Part shown: positions 1-12,439 of the stretch, piece by piece
Position numbering within the stretch: the first letter of the stretch is position 1
Layout of the letters: every line of letters starts with the position of its first letter
NCBI GenBank assembly: GCA_004794655.1
Contig: SMMW01000087.1
Coordinates: 3,150,501 to 3,214,500 of the forward strand
Reading direction: 5' to 3'
DNA length: 64,000 nucleotides
Source of the DNA: Marisa cornuarietis
Lineage: Eukaryota > Mollusca > Gastropoda > Architaenioglossa > Ampullariidae
Translations under genes and position numbers: made by a program
Notes under the pieces: model-generated
What the model saw: only the letters and a program-made list of their open reading frames with translations
Database searches by the model: none
Told to the model about the DNA's origin: nothing

Positions 1-1882
1 TAGTGGTATCCGTATGAACATAAGCACCAGCATTGCAAGTAACAACGCCCCCCCTCTCAGAGACACGTTTCTTCAGGTGCCATGTGTCATATTTAACTAC
101 CCGTCGTTTTTTAAAAAAAAGACTACACAGAACGACGAGAGAGAACAACACAGAAGTAAAGATTTAATGTCAAGAGTTAAAGACAAATTATGCAAAGAGA
201 CGGGCCTTTGTCCTTTGTGTCTAGTGAAGACAGTAAAACGTGTTAGGACAGGGAGACTGCGGGGACTGAGCGCGTGCCTTGTCATTAGAGGAAACAGAAA
301 GTAGAGAGACAAGTCACCTTGTCACACCCTGCTTCTCGAACAAGTCAAACTCAAGAGGGTGCCGTGTGGTTGTAATACAGCTAATCATGAAGATTGATTG
401 TTCTCCCTCTTCCTCACTTCTATGAACACATAACAGTGATAACACCACAGGTCAACAGACAGACTAGCAGACCGCACAAAGACAGATCAGTGGGACTCAG
501 ACAGACGAGAGGACCAGAGGGCATCACACAGACAGGAGGACCAGAGGTAATCAAAGAAACAGGTAGACAAGAGCAGCCTTAGGATACCAGACAAAACGAT
601 TACAGACAGAACAAATACAGGAAGGGGGAGAGGAAAGCAGAAAGCACCAAAGAAAAAAAAACTAATCAGACAGAAAGACATGACCACCCTATATTACATG
701 CCAGCAGTCTGATCTGATCTGATCTCAGCCCTGCAAACGCGAATACGATACGTTCATCTGTGACGAGCAAGCATTCTATTTTTTTCAAGTTACAAAGCTT
801 TATTAATATAAAACACAGTTGGGGTGCCACTAAAAGCATAAGCTATAATGTGCAGTCACCATACAAGAGCACATTTTCACATTGCTTAAATGATATGTAG
901 CAAATAAATAACATTAGCACCAATTCAAGAGTATTAAAATAAAAAAGCCGGTTTGAGATTAAATGTTTGGTGTTTGGAGGTAGAGAACATAAAGGAATCA
1001 CATAACGAGGGTACCAAAACCTAAACAAAAGGCTAAAGCATCAGAGTTAAGAAACAATGTACTGTGTAAGTAGATGGTCACGTCCAGAGTTGAGTCTGCC
1101 TAATAGAATTATGAACACTCTTATCATAGCTCCCTCTTTTCCATCGTCTGTCCCAGTGAGAACAGAAGACGAGAACGCTGCCCCTTTCAGTCAAGAGCTG
1201 GTTCTGTTCTCCCTGACAGTCGGCCCCTATGGTGGCAGATGCACTTGTAGACGCGGCGGTAACTCGGGGCTACTGTCCGCGCACCTTGATTAATCATCAT
1301 GGCCAAGCTAGCAACATGAGCGGTGCGTCTCTCTGTGTACCTTATCACACCCATAGTTCCTGCGTCCACTGTCATTACCTGTAATCATCTACACATCGAC
1401 CAACAACAAAGACTAGTTTTTTTGCCGAATGGTATGCAGGTGCTGTAGGGTCGTCATGGCCATGCATGACGACCTTTAGGTTAGACAGGTGTCGAAGTAG
1501 GGTCGTCTTTAGAAGTGTATGGTTACAGGTTCACCTGTAACACCTACTCACGCACATATCGTTCTTCAAGGGAATGAGGGACTCGATGTACCATCGCTTA
1601 CTGCATGCGTTTTTACTGGGACCTGTAGGTGTGCCTGCATATGACTCTAGTTTCTGGTAAACAAAACTTGAACAGTTTATTACAAAGATCTGAATATCAT
1701 TTACCATGAACTCGTAAAAGCGCTTCGGTCAGTATGCACGCAAGTCTACAGAGAAAAAGAAAGATGAAGAAGGAAGGTAGAGCGGAGTGAAGAGCGACGG
1801 ATGAATGAAAAGGATTAGAAGGGCTGGAAGCAGAAGAAAATGTTTGTCGTGTTTTTATGAATGGTGTACGTGGCTGAGCTGA

Positions 1883-1883
<1 letters not shown>

Positions 1884-1949
<66 letters not shown>
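1884..1949. repeat. (TG)n microsatellite
   Basis: About 33 uninterrupted TG dinucleotides are visible. This is a simple dinucleotide repeat with no coding content. Confidence 0.97.
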
Positions 1950-1950
<1 letters not shown>

Positions 1951-2689
1951 TTCAGTAGAATAAGCAATTTATAAATGTATCATTATTATTCGGATATTCA
2001 GACGGGAAGCGAAAAAGATGGCATTTTGAAAAGAAAGAATGAAAATCTGTCGTCTGCTGCCACAACAAAGAGAAAACAGGACAACAATCGGTTGACAAAG
2101 TAACAATGATGACAGATATTTTCAATGTAACAATATTGTATGCCAGTGCAAGTCACCTTCATACAGAATACAATAGTGAAGACGTTGTTCTTGAAAGAAG
2201 CTGAATGAAATGGACGAAATAGCCCTGAACTTTATAAGGTCCACAAAGAGTCCAGGTTAAATGAAAGATGCGGTAACAATAGGGTCCTACAAGAATACAT
2301 CAGAATGGTTAGAGGCAAAGGGTCACGGTGTTACCAGCAAACAACCTAAACATATACCATGACATTGGACGCCGATTACTTTTGTCTTCATTTTCCATCA
2401 TGAATATCCATATACGTGATGCAAGTGAAGCCCTTAGTCAGACAGAGAAGGGTGTTGGGGGTGATGGGGAGGTAAAGAATAAAGGAAAAATCACCCAAGA
2501 ATAAAATACAGTTCGTTATGTATTCTTTACAAACATGTCAGTCTACACCAGTTACAAAGCTGTGAAGTGTATACCACTGATAACGCTGAGAAGTATAATA
2601 AAGCACAGATAATATAATAATAATAATAATATAATAATAATAATAAGCTATAATGCTCTCCGTATCAAGTAATGATAAAGCTGGTGTGA

Positions 2690-2880
2690 GAGGTGTATAT
2701 AATTTATAGTGTCAATTATACCAATTATAAAGCTGTGAGCATAAATAAAATATAAAGCTGTGGGTATATAACAACTAGAAATCTGTATATACAACTAATA
2801 ACTTTGTGAGAGGTGTATATAATTTATAGTGCTGTGAGTATAAAGCAGTTATAAAGCTGTGAGTATATAACAATGATAAC
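2690..2880. repeat. Degenerate AT-rich tandem repeat
   Basis: The phrase 'gtgagaggtgtatataattt' recurs at about 2685 and 2808, and 'aaagctgtgagtat'-like phrases recur between and after these. This indicates an old, diverged tandem array of irregular period. No gene is visible in it. Confidence 0.6.
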
Positions 2881-3225
2881 ACTGTGAGACTATGTACTAA
2901 GTACAACGCCGTGTCCACGGTCTACAAGCTATGGTACTGTGAGAGAACAAATCATTTATATACTTGTGAGAGGTTTGTACCAGTCACCACACCTTCAGAT
3001 TCAAACATGGTTTGCCCTTTAAAACCTGAAATATTGGCAGACCATTGTTTTCTTCATAACCCACAAGGTTTATATAATCTCCTTTGACATAAAGTGAGGA
3101 GTGAAACGTCCATGACTTAACTGTTTCCAGGATCATAAACACTTGGTGATGTTAACCAGACTGATCTAGCCCTCTAAGCTCGTCATTCTGATAAAGACTC
3201 AACGATCTTGACGATGTGAAGTGAG

Positions 3226-3540
3226 GTGACGTGAGGTAATATCTCATATCATGAGACAAGGTATATTCCATTAGGTATCGGTAGGTAAGGTGATATCCCA
3301 TTAGAGGTAACGAGGCATATCATAATCATATCCATCATCATATCATGAGGCAAGGGATATTCCATTAGCTATCGTGAGGTAAGGTGATATCCCATTAGAG
3401 GTAACGAGGCATATCATATCCATTAGACATTACAAGGTGAGGTGACACCCCATTAAAAGTAACGAGGCATGTCATTTCCATTAGATATTACAAGGTGAGA
3501 TAATATCCCACCAGAAATCATGAGATGTGGTGATGTTAGA
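3226..3540. repeat. Degenerate tandem repeat with 'ccattag' and 'gtaacgaggcat' phrases
   Basis: The phrases 'ggtgatatcccattagaggt' and 'aacgaggcatatcat' recur four to five times with substitutions, spaced roughly 55-100 bp. Later copies (3430-3540) are more diverged. This is an imperfect minisatellite close to the DCX exon. Confidence 0.7.
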
Positions 3541-3762
3541 AATCATCCGCCGCTAATAAAACACGATTCAGACTAACTGCGAATGATACAACTACCTGTA
3601 AGAAGGTATTGTGGGAAGGAATTAATCTCGAAACAAACTTACTAACCCACAGATAAGGTAAAGGTTGGGTATCTCAAAGACCATCGGTCAAGACTAGGGA
3701 GACGAGAGCTGGGTATCACAAGACTACGACAAGGACTAGGGAGGTGACGGGTGGGTACTCAC

Positions 3763-4064
3763 GCGTAGAACTTGAAGTTCTCGGGACCGGCAGCGACATA
3801 CGTCATGTCCGCCTGCAGGTCCTCCAGGGAGCGGATGCGGTGGCCGTGGTTGGGTGTGCAGATCTTGCGCACGGCACCGAAGGGTGGACGCAGCTTGTCC
3901 GTCAGGAAGTCCAGGTAGTGCGAGAAGTCACGGATCAGGCGCGGGTGGTAGATCACCTTCTTCCCGCCGGAGTAGAAGTCGCCGTTGATGCAGAAGTTTG
4001 AGGCTCTGCCCCGGTGCAGGTCCTGCATATAGCGGGGGGTGGAGTCCACCATGTTTTCTTCCAT
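3763..4064 (-). CDS. Doublecortin-domain exon (DCDC2-like), partial gene
   Basis: This is one exon of a doublecortin-family gene. The translation begins MEENMVDSTPRYMQDL and then runs as a DCX domain: an N-terminal strand with a xNGD(F/Y)xxGG turn, a middle helix (DFSHYLDFLTDKL), then PFGAVRKICTPNHGHRI, LEDL and a closing YVAAGPENFKF. The 'GAVR.IYTP..GHRI' stretch resembles the first DCX repeat of DCDC2-type proteins, which bind microtubules in cilia and neurons (family knowledge). The 3' border is a good donor (GC|GTGAGT on the minus strand). The start is uncertain: the ATG at 4064 is plausible, but the frame stays open upstream and CAG acceptors lie at 4071-4073 and 4068-4070, so this may be an internal exon. 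Further exons, including a second DCX repeat, were not found within 1-3762. Confidence 0.7.
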
Positions 4065-4070
4065 CTTCTG

Positions 4071-5395
4071 CTGGTCGACGGGAAAATCAGGCAATGGTTT
4101 AGAAGGCTAGGGCTCGTGTAAAATATCTAATTTCTGCTTTGAACTAAAGTTGGAAAGACGGGATGAAAGTTCCTTGAGGTTGGGTAAGTCCGGTGAACAC
4201 AAACTAGGCTTGGCTAGCCCGCAGCTTCCATGTTTGATAACAAGCTTTAAATCCAGGCGCTTTTTGACGCGCATTAAAATAACTTTTAGACTTACATGCG
4301 TGTTGGTAAACCGTTTTTTTTTTCTTCTCCAAAATCCCCACCACACCGATGACAACAATTAGTGCCGAGTCGCCGCCGTCAGCACGTCGACAGAATTGTG
4401 TGGTAACAGGGAAGTGCAAAGAACCTTGCTCACCTGCCCCTTGCACGGTGTCAACTGTGACTGCACACCTGTACTGGCTGTTGTCTTTAGATACGTGTCT
4501 ACCTCGCCACCGCTGGTGAGGGTTGAGCAAAGCCCGCTACTCACTCCAGCGTATCTCTAGACGACACCGCGACACACAAAGCCGGTCACCTCCGCCAGGG
4601 AATAGCTGCTTTTCACCTGGCGGCAGATCGATGGTGTGCTATTCCGGCAACGGAAAGCCTTTAACCGCGGCTACAGTCATCAAGGAAGGGGTGAAGGGGT
4701 GGTACAGTGCTATTCCAGGTATGTGCACAGCACAGATCCCCCCCCACCACCACCACCGCTCCACCACCACGGGCCATGGAGTGTTTTTTTCGTGGTCCTC
4801 TGTTATCGTTGTTGGTTGGCTGGTTCTGGAGGTCGGTACTACTTCAGACTTCTCTAAAGTGATTTGCTGGAACACAGTCAGAAGCAGGACTCTGAGACAT
4901 TGTCGTCATGGAAGCAGTAAACAGCGGTTAATGTGCAGATTATCTTTTTTGTTATGTTTTTGATGAGATACAAGCTGCGAGAGAATTGTAGCTACAGACA
5001 CTATTATCCAACATTCTGTGCCTCGGCGGAAGCGAAGTGCAAAAGCGTCAACCCTCCGAAATACCCCAAACTGTATTGGCACATGGCATGGCACTGTCTT
5101 GCAAAACGAGTGTGGATGTTGTTTAGCGTATTGACTAAAACTGTAAAGTCCTTCTACCCGAGACCATTGGTTGTCTGAGACCTTGACACGCAACTTTGAC
5201 AAATTTGTGACATCGAGACGATTCATCCACATGCTAACGATTTCAGGGAGTACACAGACCTACAGATAGGCAGGGTTGGTCAACATTATGTTGACAAATA
5301 CTTACAGATAAACAAGGCTAGTCGACATCATGTTAACACTAACGTATTATTATTATTATTCCTCGGGTCTGTTTACATAATTTTGACTAACCCTG
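4071..5395. other. No gene recognised
   Basis: Upstream of the DCX exon (minus strand) I see no further exon with a family resemblance. There is a short CCACCACCACC-rich patch near 4740-4765. The open frames here (up to about 146 codons) overlap each other on both strands and have no recognisable domain, so I leave them unannotated. A promoter or first exon of the DCX gene could lie here but cannot be shown. Confidence 0.4.
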
Positions 5396-5511
<116 letters not shown>

Positions 5512-5586
5512 TGTGGTTAGCACCAGAGGAAGGAATGTGCAAAGTTGGGGCTGAGATAGAAATACAAAATATACAGTCTCTGTCCC

Positions 5587-5631
5587 TCACACACACACAC
5601 ACACACGAGAGAGAGAGAGAGAGAGAGAGAA
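5587..5631. repeat. Compound (CA)n(GA)n microsatellite
   Basis: A CA run passes directly into a GA run. No coding content. Confidence 0.95.
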
Positions 5632-6007
5632 GGGTGACGGGAAAAGGACGGGAAAGGATGAAGAGGAAGAAGACTGAGAAGGGCAATATTCTGGAGACAC
5701 AAATGGATGGAGACTGTAACCATATCTGAAAATAAACACAATTATTCAAATACTGATTTGCATAAAGAGTTACAAACGAGATGCCTGCTGTAACATCGCA
5801 CACAGTCACAATAAAACAACATGGTGTCATCCTGTGACTGTCAGGACAGCTACGAGAGCTGAATCAAAATGTTCACAGACGATAAGAGAGGAAATGATAT
5901 CCTCAGTGACACTTGACATCACAAACTCGGTTATTATCGGCAGCAGAAGAAAGAACAGGGGGGGGGGTGAAGATTGCAGACTGTAAGACAGGGACTCATG
6001 CATTGTG

Positions 6008-6755
6008 TGTCCAGGCACGTCACTCACAGGACATCTACAGTACGTCACGGCACCGGTTCCTGCACCTCACCAGCTCGTAGACACCACACACGGGACATCT
6101 ACAGTACGTCACGGTACGGCTCATAGACACCATTCACAGGACATCTACAGTATTGCTCCTGCACGTCACTCACATGACATCTACAGTACGTCACGACACC
6201 GGCCCATAGACACCACTCACGGGATATGTACAGTACGTCACGGCACCGGCTCATAGACACCATTCACAGGACATCTACAGTACGTCACGGTACGGTTCCT
6301 GCATGTCACTCACAGGACATCTACAGTACGTCATGACACCGGCTCATAGACACCATTCACAGGACATCTACAGTATTGCTCCTGCACGTCACTCACGGGA
6401 CATCTACAGTACGTTACGAAACCGGCTCATAGACACCACTCACGGGATATGTACAGTACGTCACGGCACCGGCTCATAGACACCATTCACAGGACATCTA
6501 CAGTACGTCACGGTACGGTTCCTGCATGTCACTCACAGGACATCTACAGTACGTCATGACACCGGCTCATAGACACCATTCACAGGATGTCTACAGTACG
6601 TCACGACACCGGCCCATAGACACCACTCACAGGACATCTACAGTACGTCACGGCACTGGCTCATAGACACCATTCACAGGACATCTACAGTACGTCACAG
6701 TACGGCTCTTGCACGTCACTCACATGACACATACAGTACGTCACGACACCAGCTT
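6008..6755. repeat. 46-bp satellite with ~223-bp higher-order unit
   Basis: Monomers of about 46 bp share the core 'acaggacatctacagtacgt'. They alternate between endings of a 'cggttcctgca(t/c)gtcact' type and a 'cggctcatagacaccat' type. A distinctive variant monomer containing 'cagtattgctcctg' occurs at about 6148 and again about 223 bp later (6371). The monomers that follow it repeat in the same order, so there is a higher-order unit of about five monomers. Some open reading frames cross the array but have no protein-like features. Confidence 0.9.
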
Positions 6756-6759
6756 CTGC

Positions 6760-8304
6760 ACTCCTGTATACTCAGGCTAAGTAACGTGCGTCACAGGACT
6801 TTAGTCCCAGTAACTCCCACTACAGCACGCTCGGTAGGTCTGTAATTCCTTGCTGGTACATATTTAGTAAGTCTGATACCTACATCAACAGACACTTTCA
6901 GTCGCTGACATCGGATGTAGCAGTCAGTACATCAATGTGGTTCACACGAAATGTTTCGTACATTTAATGTCACTCATGTCTGGTCTGCAATAAGTCAAAT
7001 ATATTCCTCTCATTATTTAAAGTGTTTCTATGTGTCTACAATTACATCTATTTTTAGATGTCTGTTGTTATCACAATCGTCATCTGCCACATTCTTGTAA
7101 CTATGTAAATTGTCATCTCCAATATTCCAGTAACTGTAAATTGTTTGCTGCCATATTCTGGTTATTATCTTAATTAATAATGTGGATATCTGCCTGTTAT
7201 TTGCTCTATTGTTGCCACATGTCTGTCATTATCTCAACTATCTGCTATTACTCTTGTTGATTGTTGTGATGTGGTTGATACAGTCTCATCCTCATTGGCC
7301 ACAAAAAGGCGATGAAATACTCAAAAACTGATGATGACATGGACTGTCTGAGAAAATAAAACCTGAGGAAGAGAGAAAGAAAAAGATTGTTGAACAGGAG
7401 GCCGTCCAGTCAACTCACGAGATGCCAGCCATAATTTATTTCTGTAAGTAGATGGTGGAGTCCAAAACCTCCCAACGATAAAGTTCGACATGAGGATCTG
7501 CTACATTTTTTTCAGGTGCAAAATCACAGTCACCGAAAGATTGATCTCAGTCCTCACAAACTTGATACTTGTATCAAAGGAGCGGGAGTCTTTAACAGCC
7601 CTAACGACGTGCCTACAGGAGGTCATTCCGGTTAATAATAACAAGTTTCTATTTACTACGAAACAAAGTGTGTATTCAGTGGGTAGCTCTGTAGTCTTGT
7701 ATGTGCCCTGGCGGTGCTGGGTGTGCAGTTAGTAACCAAAGCCAACGAGTTTTGTCTACGTACCACACAGCGAGTAGGGAAGTGAACAGAGGTGGGGGGG
7801 GGTTGTGTTTTTTTTTTGGAACTAGTCTTGTGTTGGCATAATGTGATTGCCTGCAGCAAATGGTCTGTTTTAGAAGGTAGTTGAGCATGGAAAATGAAGC
7901 TTTTATTTTGAAGTGTAACTCCATGTTGGACGAGGGCAAGGCGGCCGCACACACACACACACACATGAGTGCAGGTGAAGGGAATATAAAGTTATTGACG
8001 CTCACGCACAGACTTACATAAACAGAAATAAGAAAGGTCTTGAAACGCTAGATATCAAATATTACATTTACATGTTGTCAGGGTTTCAATATACAAACTC
8101 CAATATCTTGATGAATATTGAAACTAGTCTCATTGACTGTCAGACCGTGTTTCCAATTCAACTGTATTTCATCTCCACGATCAGAATACCATATGAGAGA
8201 GAACAGAGTGTAGAGCCTTGCAGAGAAATGGTGACGAGGATCCCGTCTGCATGTGCTGCCAACATTCATTTTCCTGGAGACAGCTGCCATAGTCACGTGC
8301 TCTT
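6760..8304. other. No gene recognised between two minisatellites
   Basis: The region is AT-rich with recurring 'ctgttattatctcaat'-like and 'gccacattctggt'-like phrases around 7060-7240, which suggests an old repeat. A short (CA)n tract lies at about 7949-7965. Several 70-110 codon open frames on both strands overlap and show no recognisable domain. Confidence 0.4.
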
Positions 8305-8955
8305 GAAACCATGAGGCTGTGCTCACACTCACATGTTCAGTGGTGTGAGGCTGTGTGCACTTATAGGTTCAATGGTTTCAGGTTGTGCTCATATTCACAC
8401 GCTCAGTGGTTTCAGGCTCTGCTCATACTCACATGCTCAGTGGTTTCAGGCTGTCCTCATACTTATACATGTTCAGTGGTGTGAGGCTGTGCTCGTACTC
8501 ACATGATGGGTGGTGTGAGGTTGTGTTCATACTCACATGTTCAGTGGTGTGTGGCTGTACTCATATTCACACGATCAGTGGTGTGAGGTTGTGCTCATAC
8601 TCACATGTTCAGTGGTGTGTGGCTGTGCTCATACTCACATGTTCAGTGGTGTGTGGCTGTGCTCATACTCACATGTTCAGTGGTGTGTGGCTGTGCTCAT
8701 ACTCACATGTTCAGTGGTGTGTGGCTGGGCTCATACTCACATGTTCAGTGGTGTGTGGCTGTGCTCATACTCACATGTTCAGTGGTGTGTGGCTGGGCTC
8801 ATACTCACATGTTCAGTGGTGTGTGGCTGTGCTCATACTCACATGTTCAGTGGTGTGTGGCTGTGCTCATACTCACATGTTCAGTGGTGTGTGGCTGTGC
8901 TCATACTCACATGTTCAGTGGTGTGTGGCTGGGCTCATACTCACATGCTCAATTG
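8305..8955. repeat. 34-bp minisatellite
   Basis: A unit of exactly 34 bp is repeated, with core 'ctcatactcacatgttcagt' followed by 'ggtgtgtggctg' and a variable (t/g)g. The first third (to about 8590) is diverged. From about 8600 to 8940 the copies are almost identical and differ mainly in 'ctgtgc' versus 'ctgggc'. Because 34 is not a multiple of three and the unit has no stop in any forward frame, all three forward frames stay open. The 130-190 codon frames here are therefore repeat artefacts. Confidence 0.95.
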
Positions 8956-10687
8956 TGTGAGGCCGCGCGCAACACGATATCTTCTTATATCCTTTTTCCG
9001 GTCTGAGTTTAAGACGGGTTTCGAGGGCAGGTCGTATTATACAAGAAGACTGTAGGAGAACATTGTGCCACCATTAAAACATCGCCTGCTACTCAGCCCC
9101 GATTGTAGCTGACCCATTGTTTCTCTCAGAACAATTCCAGCCGACGTTTCTGCTGCCGACGATGTCAGAAAGTTGATTTTTTTTTTAACCTCTGCTTACT
9201 TCATGGTCTCCTTATGTGTGTTCTACATGAGGAAAAATATTGCTTCTTGCCCTTGTCCATTTGTAAGATAAACAAAGAAACGGCAACAGCCGACGGTAAT
9301 CCCCCGGAGCCTTGATGTTGACATCAAATCATTGGAACAAACGACAAAGTTCCATCTCATGATAAAGTAACGAAAGTGCTGCTGTAAATCTTCCTCCCCT
9401 CCTCTTCCATTCCTGTTTATTAGCAACACAGAAGACAACAGGACAAGACTGTTAGGTCCTTTGTGTTAACACAGGAATAAGATGAAGTTCGCTTAGGACT
9501 TTGATGACAGAGGCTTTCAAATCGAGACCTTAGATTTTACTCAATCAACATGTTTATAGCATACTGTCTTTAGTTTCGTTGGCAGCTGGGTTTCCAAACC
9601 CTAGTGACATATTCTATACCTTTAATAAGCTTAAAATTACGGTAATTGAATTAGCATTTTTCCAATAAAAACATTTTGCTTTAGAAATATTTGTTCTGTT
9701 TCTTGTCTGATAAAGCGTTTGTTCAAACTCTTCATTATGGACCAGATGCTTTTGATTAATTCTGAGCAAGTGAGTGACCGAGAGCGAGGTGTGGATGTTA
9801 AGAATGGATAGTGTTTGATTGTGGCGGACAAGAGTAACAGAATACAATTGCACTGAGATCAGGTGAGGGGAAGTGAGGCGCCACATGCGAGTTCGTGACA
9901 GCCCCCCCCCCCATGTCTGTGATGTCGCAAGCCACAGAGCGCATTATCTGGCAGGCACTTTGTCAACCCTCCTTGATTTTTGTGATCTGATGACTCCTCT
10001 TCCACCACCCTTAACCCACAGAAAAACAGAAAAGCAAAAAATAAATAAATAAATTGCTCTGGGAGACTTGCAGATTGTGTCACCTGCGTCGTGCTTTAGT
10101 TTCTAGTAGTCGTCTTTCTCTCTGCCGGTGACCTCCTTGTCTGCAAAAACACCGAGCAACCTTTGACTTTTCTCTGGCCTCCTCCAAGGCCACCTGACAG
10201 ATTTACGAACCCTCTCTACCGTCTGCTTGTCTCAGGCAAGAGTGGAATGATCCTCCGTTTTAAAGTCGTGTCAGAGAGTTGCCAATACTTGTAAGGCTCT
10301 CCGCACGTCCGAGGTAGGTATGTCTACCACCCCCCTTGATCCGTGCTGACTGCCTACCAGTCGAGTTTTATGTTAATTGTTGTGAGAAAGAACCTGTTTC
10401 TATGTGCATGTAATAAAGTGTAGCCAGTGTTACCTTCTCCTTCTCGTGTGCACGGCTTGAAAACTTCGTAGCACTAGCTTTACCAGGTCTGTGGTTGTGG
10501 CCTTTCATTTATCGATGAACTATCTTGTATCTGTCTTTTATTTGAAGTCTTACTGATGTTGATCAACTTTGTGGGCACCCTTGGTAATGGAGAAATTTCA
10601 CTGCGTTTGTCTGTTAACACTGTCAAATATCTTTATAGTCTACGATGCAGTTTTCCGTTGACTGTTCCATAAAGATGTGTTTCGATC
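8956..10687. other. No gene recognised
   Basis: The stretch holds homopolymer tracts (a T run near 9177-9187, a C run near 9901-9912) and short open frames on the minus strand, such as around 9614-9886 and 9859-10083, without domain resemblance or splice support. I see nothing that can be named. Confidence 0.4.
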
Positions 10688-10883
10688 AAAGGCGTCTGGT
10701 GGCGCAATGGTTAGCACCTGTCATCAATACAGTGGAGGTTGGCTGTCCTGGGTTCAGCTCTCGTCTTGGGCACGCTGTTTTTTCTCTGCATGTGGCATCT
10801 GTTTACAGGGCTGGCTGCCTTGCCGTGATATAGCCCTAGTTGCTGGCTCGGCGTAAAACACCAATTCCCTTCTCCACCCTTCC
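10688..10883 (+). mobile_element. tRNA-derived SINE with 9-bp target-site duplication
   Basis: The 5' part has tRNA-like RNA polymerase III signals: an A box in 'tggtggcgcaatggttag' (about 10698) and a B box in 'gggttcagctc' (about 10750). The body ends with 'ttgctggctcggcgtaaaac' followed by 'accaattccc', a tail type I associate with mollusc SINEs. The element is flanked by a perfect 9-bp direct repeat, gtttcgatc, at 10679-10687 and 10884-10892, as expected for LINE-driven insertion. The short open frames over this stretch are not genes. Confidence 0.9.
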
Positions 10884-10892
10884 GTTTCGATC

Positions 10893-12439
10893 TAGTCAAT
10901 GCATGACCATGAACCTGTTGACAAAGCCCTGTGTTCACTTCACAATGACCATTTCTTTGCTAAAAGTGTTTTCTTTCTTGAGCTGACGCAGCTGCTGACA
11001 GTTCCTTTTAGTAAAGAATCTTGATGAGGACGAACACAGCTCACTTCTATGCTGATGCTAACTGTTCCTCACCCCAAAGACCACAGGGTACAGAATGCGA
11101 ACTGTGTGTCTGCCTTCAATGCTTCTACAAGTATGTTGTCAGATCCTGTCTTGGTATTCCTCAACTGCCTGGTGGTTTTCTTGGTTTTATTTTCTTTAGT
11201 TGGGTGTGCAGTCTCTGACTAGGTCATTGAAAGCTGGGAAGTTTCAGGGTGGGGGATGGTTATATTCAAGATTTCTTTGAATGCCCTATCTTAATTCCTT
11301 GCCTACGAATGGTCTTCGTTGTTTACCTTCAAATGGTCTTTCATGTTTACTGTATGTCCACGACAGCCCTCTGGTTGTGTCATAAAGTCACATTTGCTCC
11401 TCTGTTTACGCTCACATCCTGCAGAGACCTTTGAAACTTTCTATTGACGCAAACACGGTCCACCATGTTTTCACTGGAGTGATTTGGTGATATCCGCGTT
11501 ACCTTGTATATCTTCCTGTGGGGGAAAATACTGCCATCGATGCAAGGTTGCCTGTGGCACATATGCCTGCAAATATTGCCATAGATGGCAAGGTTGTTTA
11601 GAACACACAAACGTTTGCAGATCTCTAATCGTCCTTACCTGCTGTTGTCCCCATCGATCTTCGGATCCTTTGGTGCCTTCCCGCGATTGTTCTGGTGAAG
11701 AGTACAGACGTGTGGTGGTGGTGCGAGACTGCAGATTTTTCCACAAGATTTCATACATTTTTTGTGGTGAAAACAATGATTTTTATATATTCACACCTTG
11801 ATCGGCCATTGTAGTTTCTGAGTGAAGTGCCGCACATTATGGCGGAAACAACTGTAACAACGCTCGTTGAAAGATAACTTGCAAAGAAATGGCTTAAGTA
11901 AGATTTCCTGAGGATCAGCCATAACGCCAACTTTTTTTCGCGTGTTTAGAAGTTTTGAACAAATCGTAGTCTGATGCAGTATGCTGCTTTGAACTGTTCT
12001 TAACGATAAAGCTAATAAATTGTCTCACTGACAGTTGAATTATGAGAAAGATTCGGCTGTTCCCAAGACTGTGAGGTCATCTTCAGTTACTGAATGCGTT
12101 TCTGTATCTGTGGAGGGTCTTTAAACACTAAACCCTCCTTTCTTCCCATCTGGACATGAATATAGCTATGTAGGAGTTAAGCAAGGGTGTAACAACTTCC
12201 CAGTTTCAAAGATGAATCATTTATACAGTAGGAATTCATATTTTACATATCATTTAACAAGCCATCACCAAGCTGATTGTATTCCACGTTCTTAATTCCA
12301 TCTGTTCTCCCCTCCGTATCTACATGACCTTCATCTGCAGAGTACCATATACACATGCCCTTCATTTACAGACTGTTTTGCAGCCCACTCACAAAAGAGA
12401 TCACATCTTGGGTCATGCATCGACCTGTTGACCAGTTAG
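10893..12439. other. No gene recognised
   Basis: Open frames of 60-105 codons on both strands (for example around 11471-11801) overlap and lack any recognisable family. 'tgccatcgatgcaaggttgc' near 11533 is echoed by 'tgccatagatggcaaggttg' near 11577, a small local duplication. I cannot name anything else here. Confidence 0.4.

Larger units (their letters stand above)
1..3762. other. Repeat-rich non-coding stretch
   Basis: I see no convincing exon on either strand here. The open frames are short, lack family resemblance and have no matched splice sites. The stretch holds a (TG)n tract at 1884-1949, an ATA-rich run near 2610-2646 and two degenerate tandem arrays (about 2690-2880 and 3226-3540). 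It lies downstream of the DCX exon on the minus strand, so it may be intron or downstream sequence of that gene. The following exons were not found. Confidence 0.5.

Noticed and set aside
6008..8955. Regularly repeated units considered as a CRISPR array
   Set aside because: The units are head-to-tail without unique spacers, and the context is an animal genome; these are satellites.
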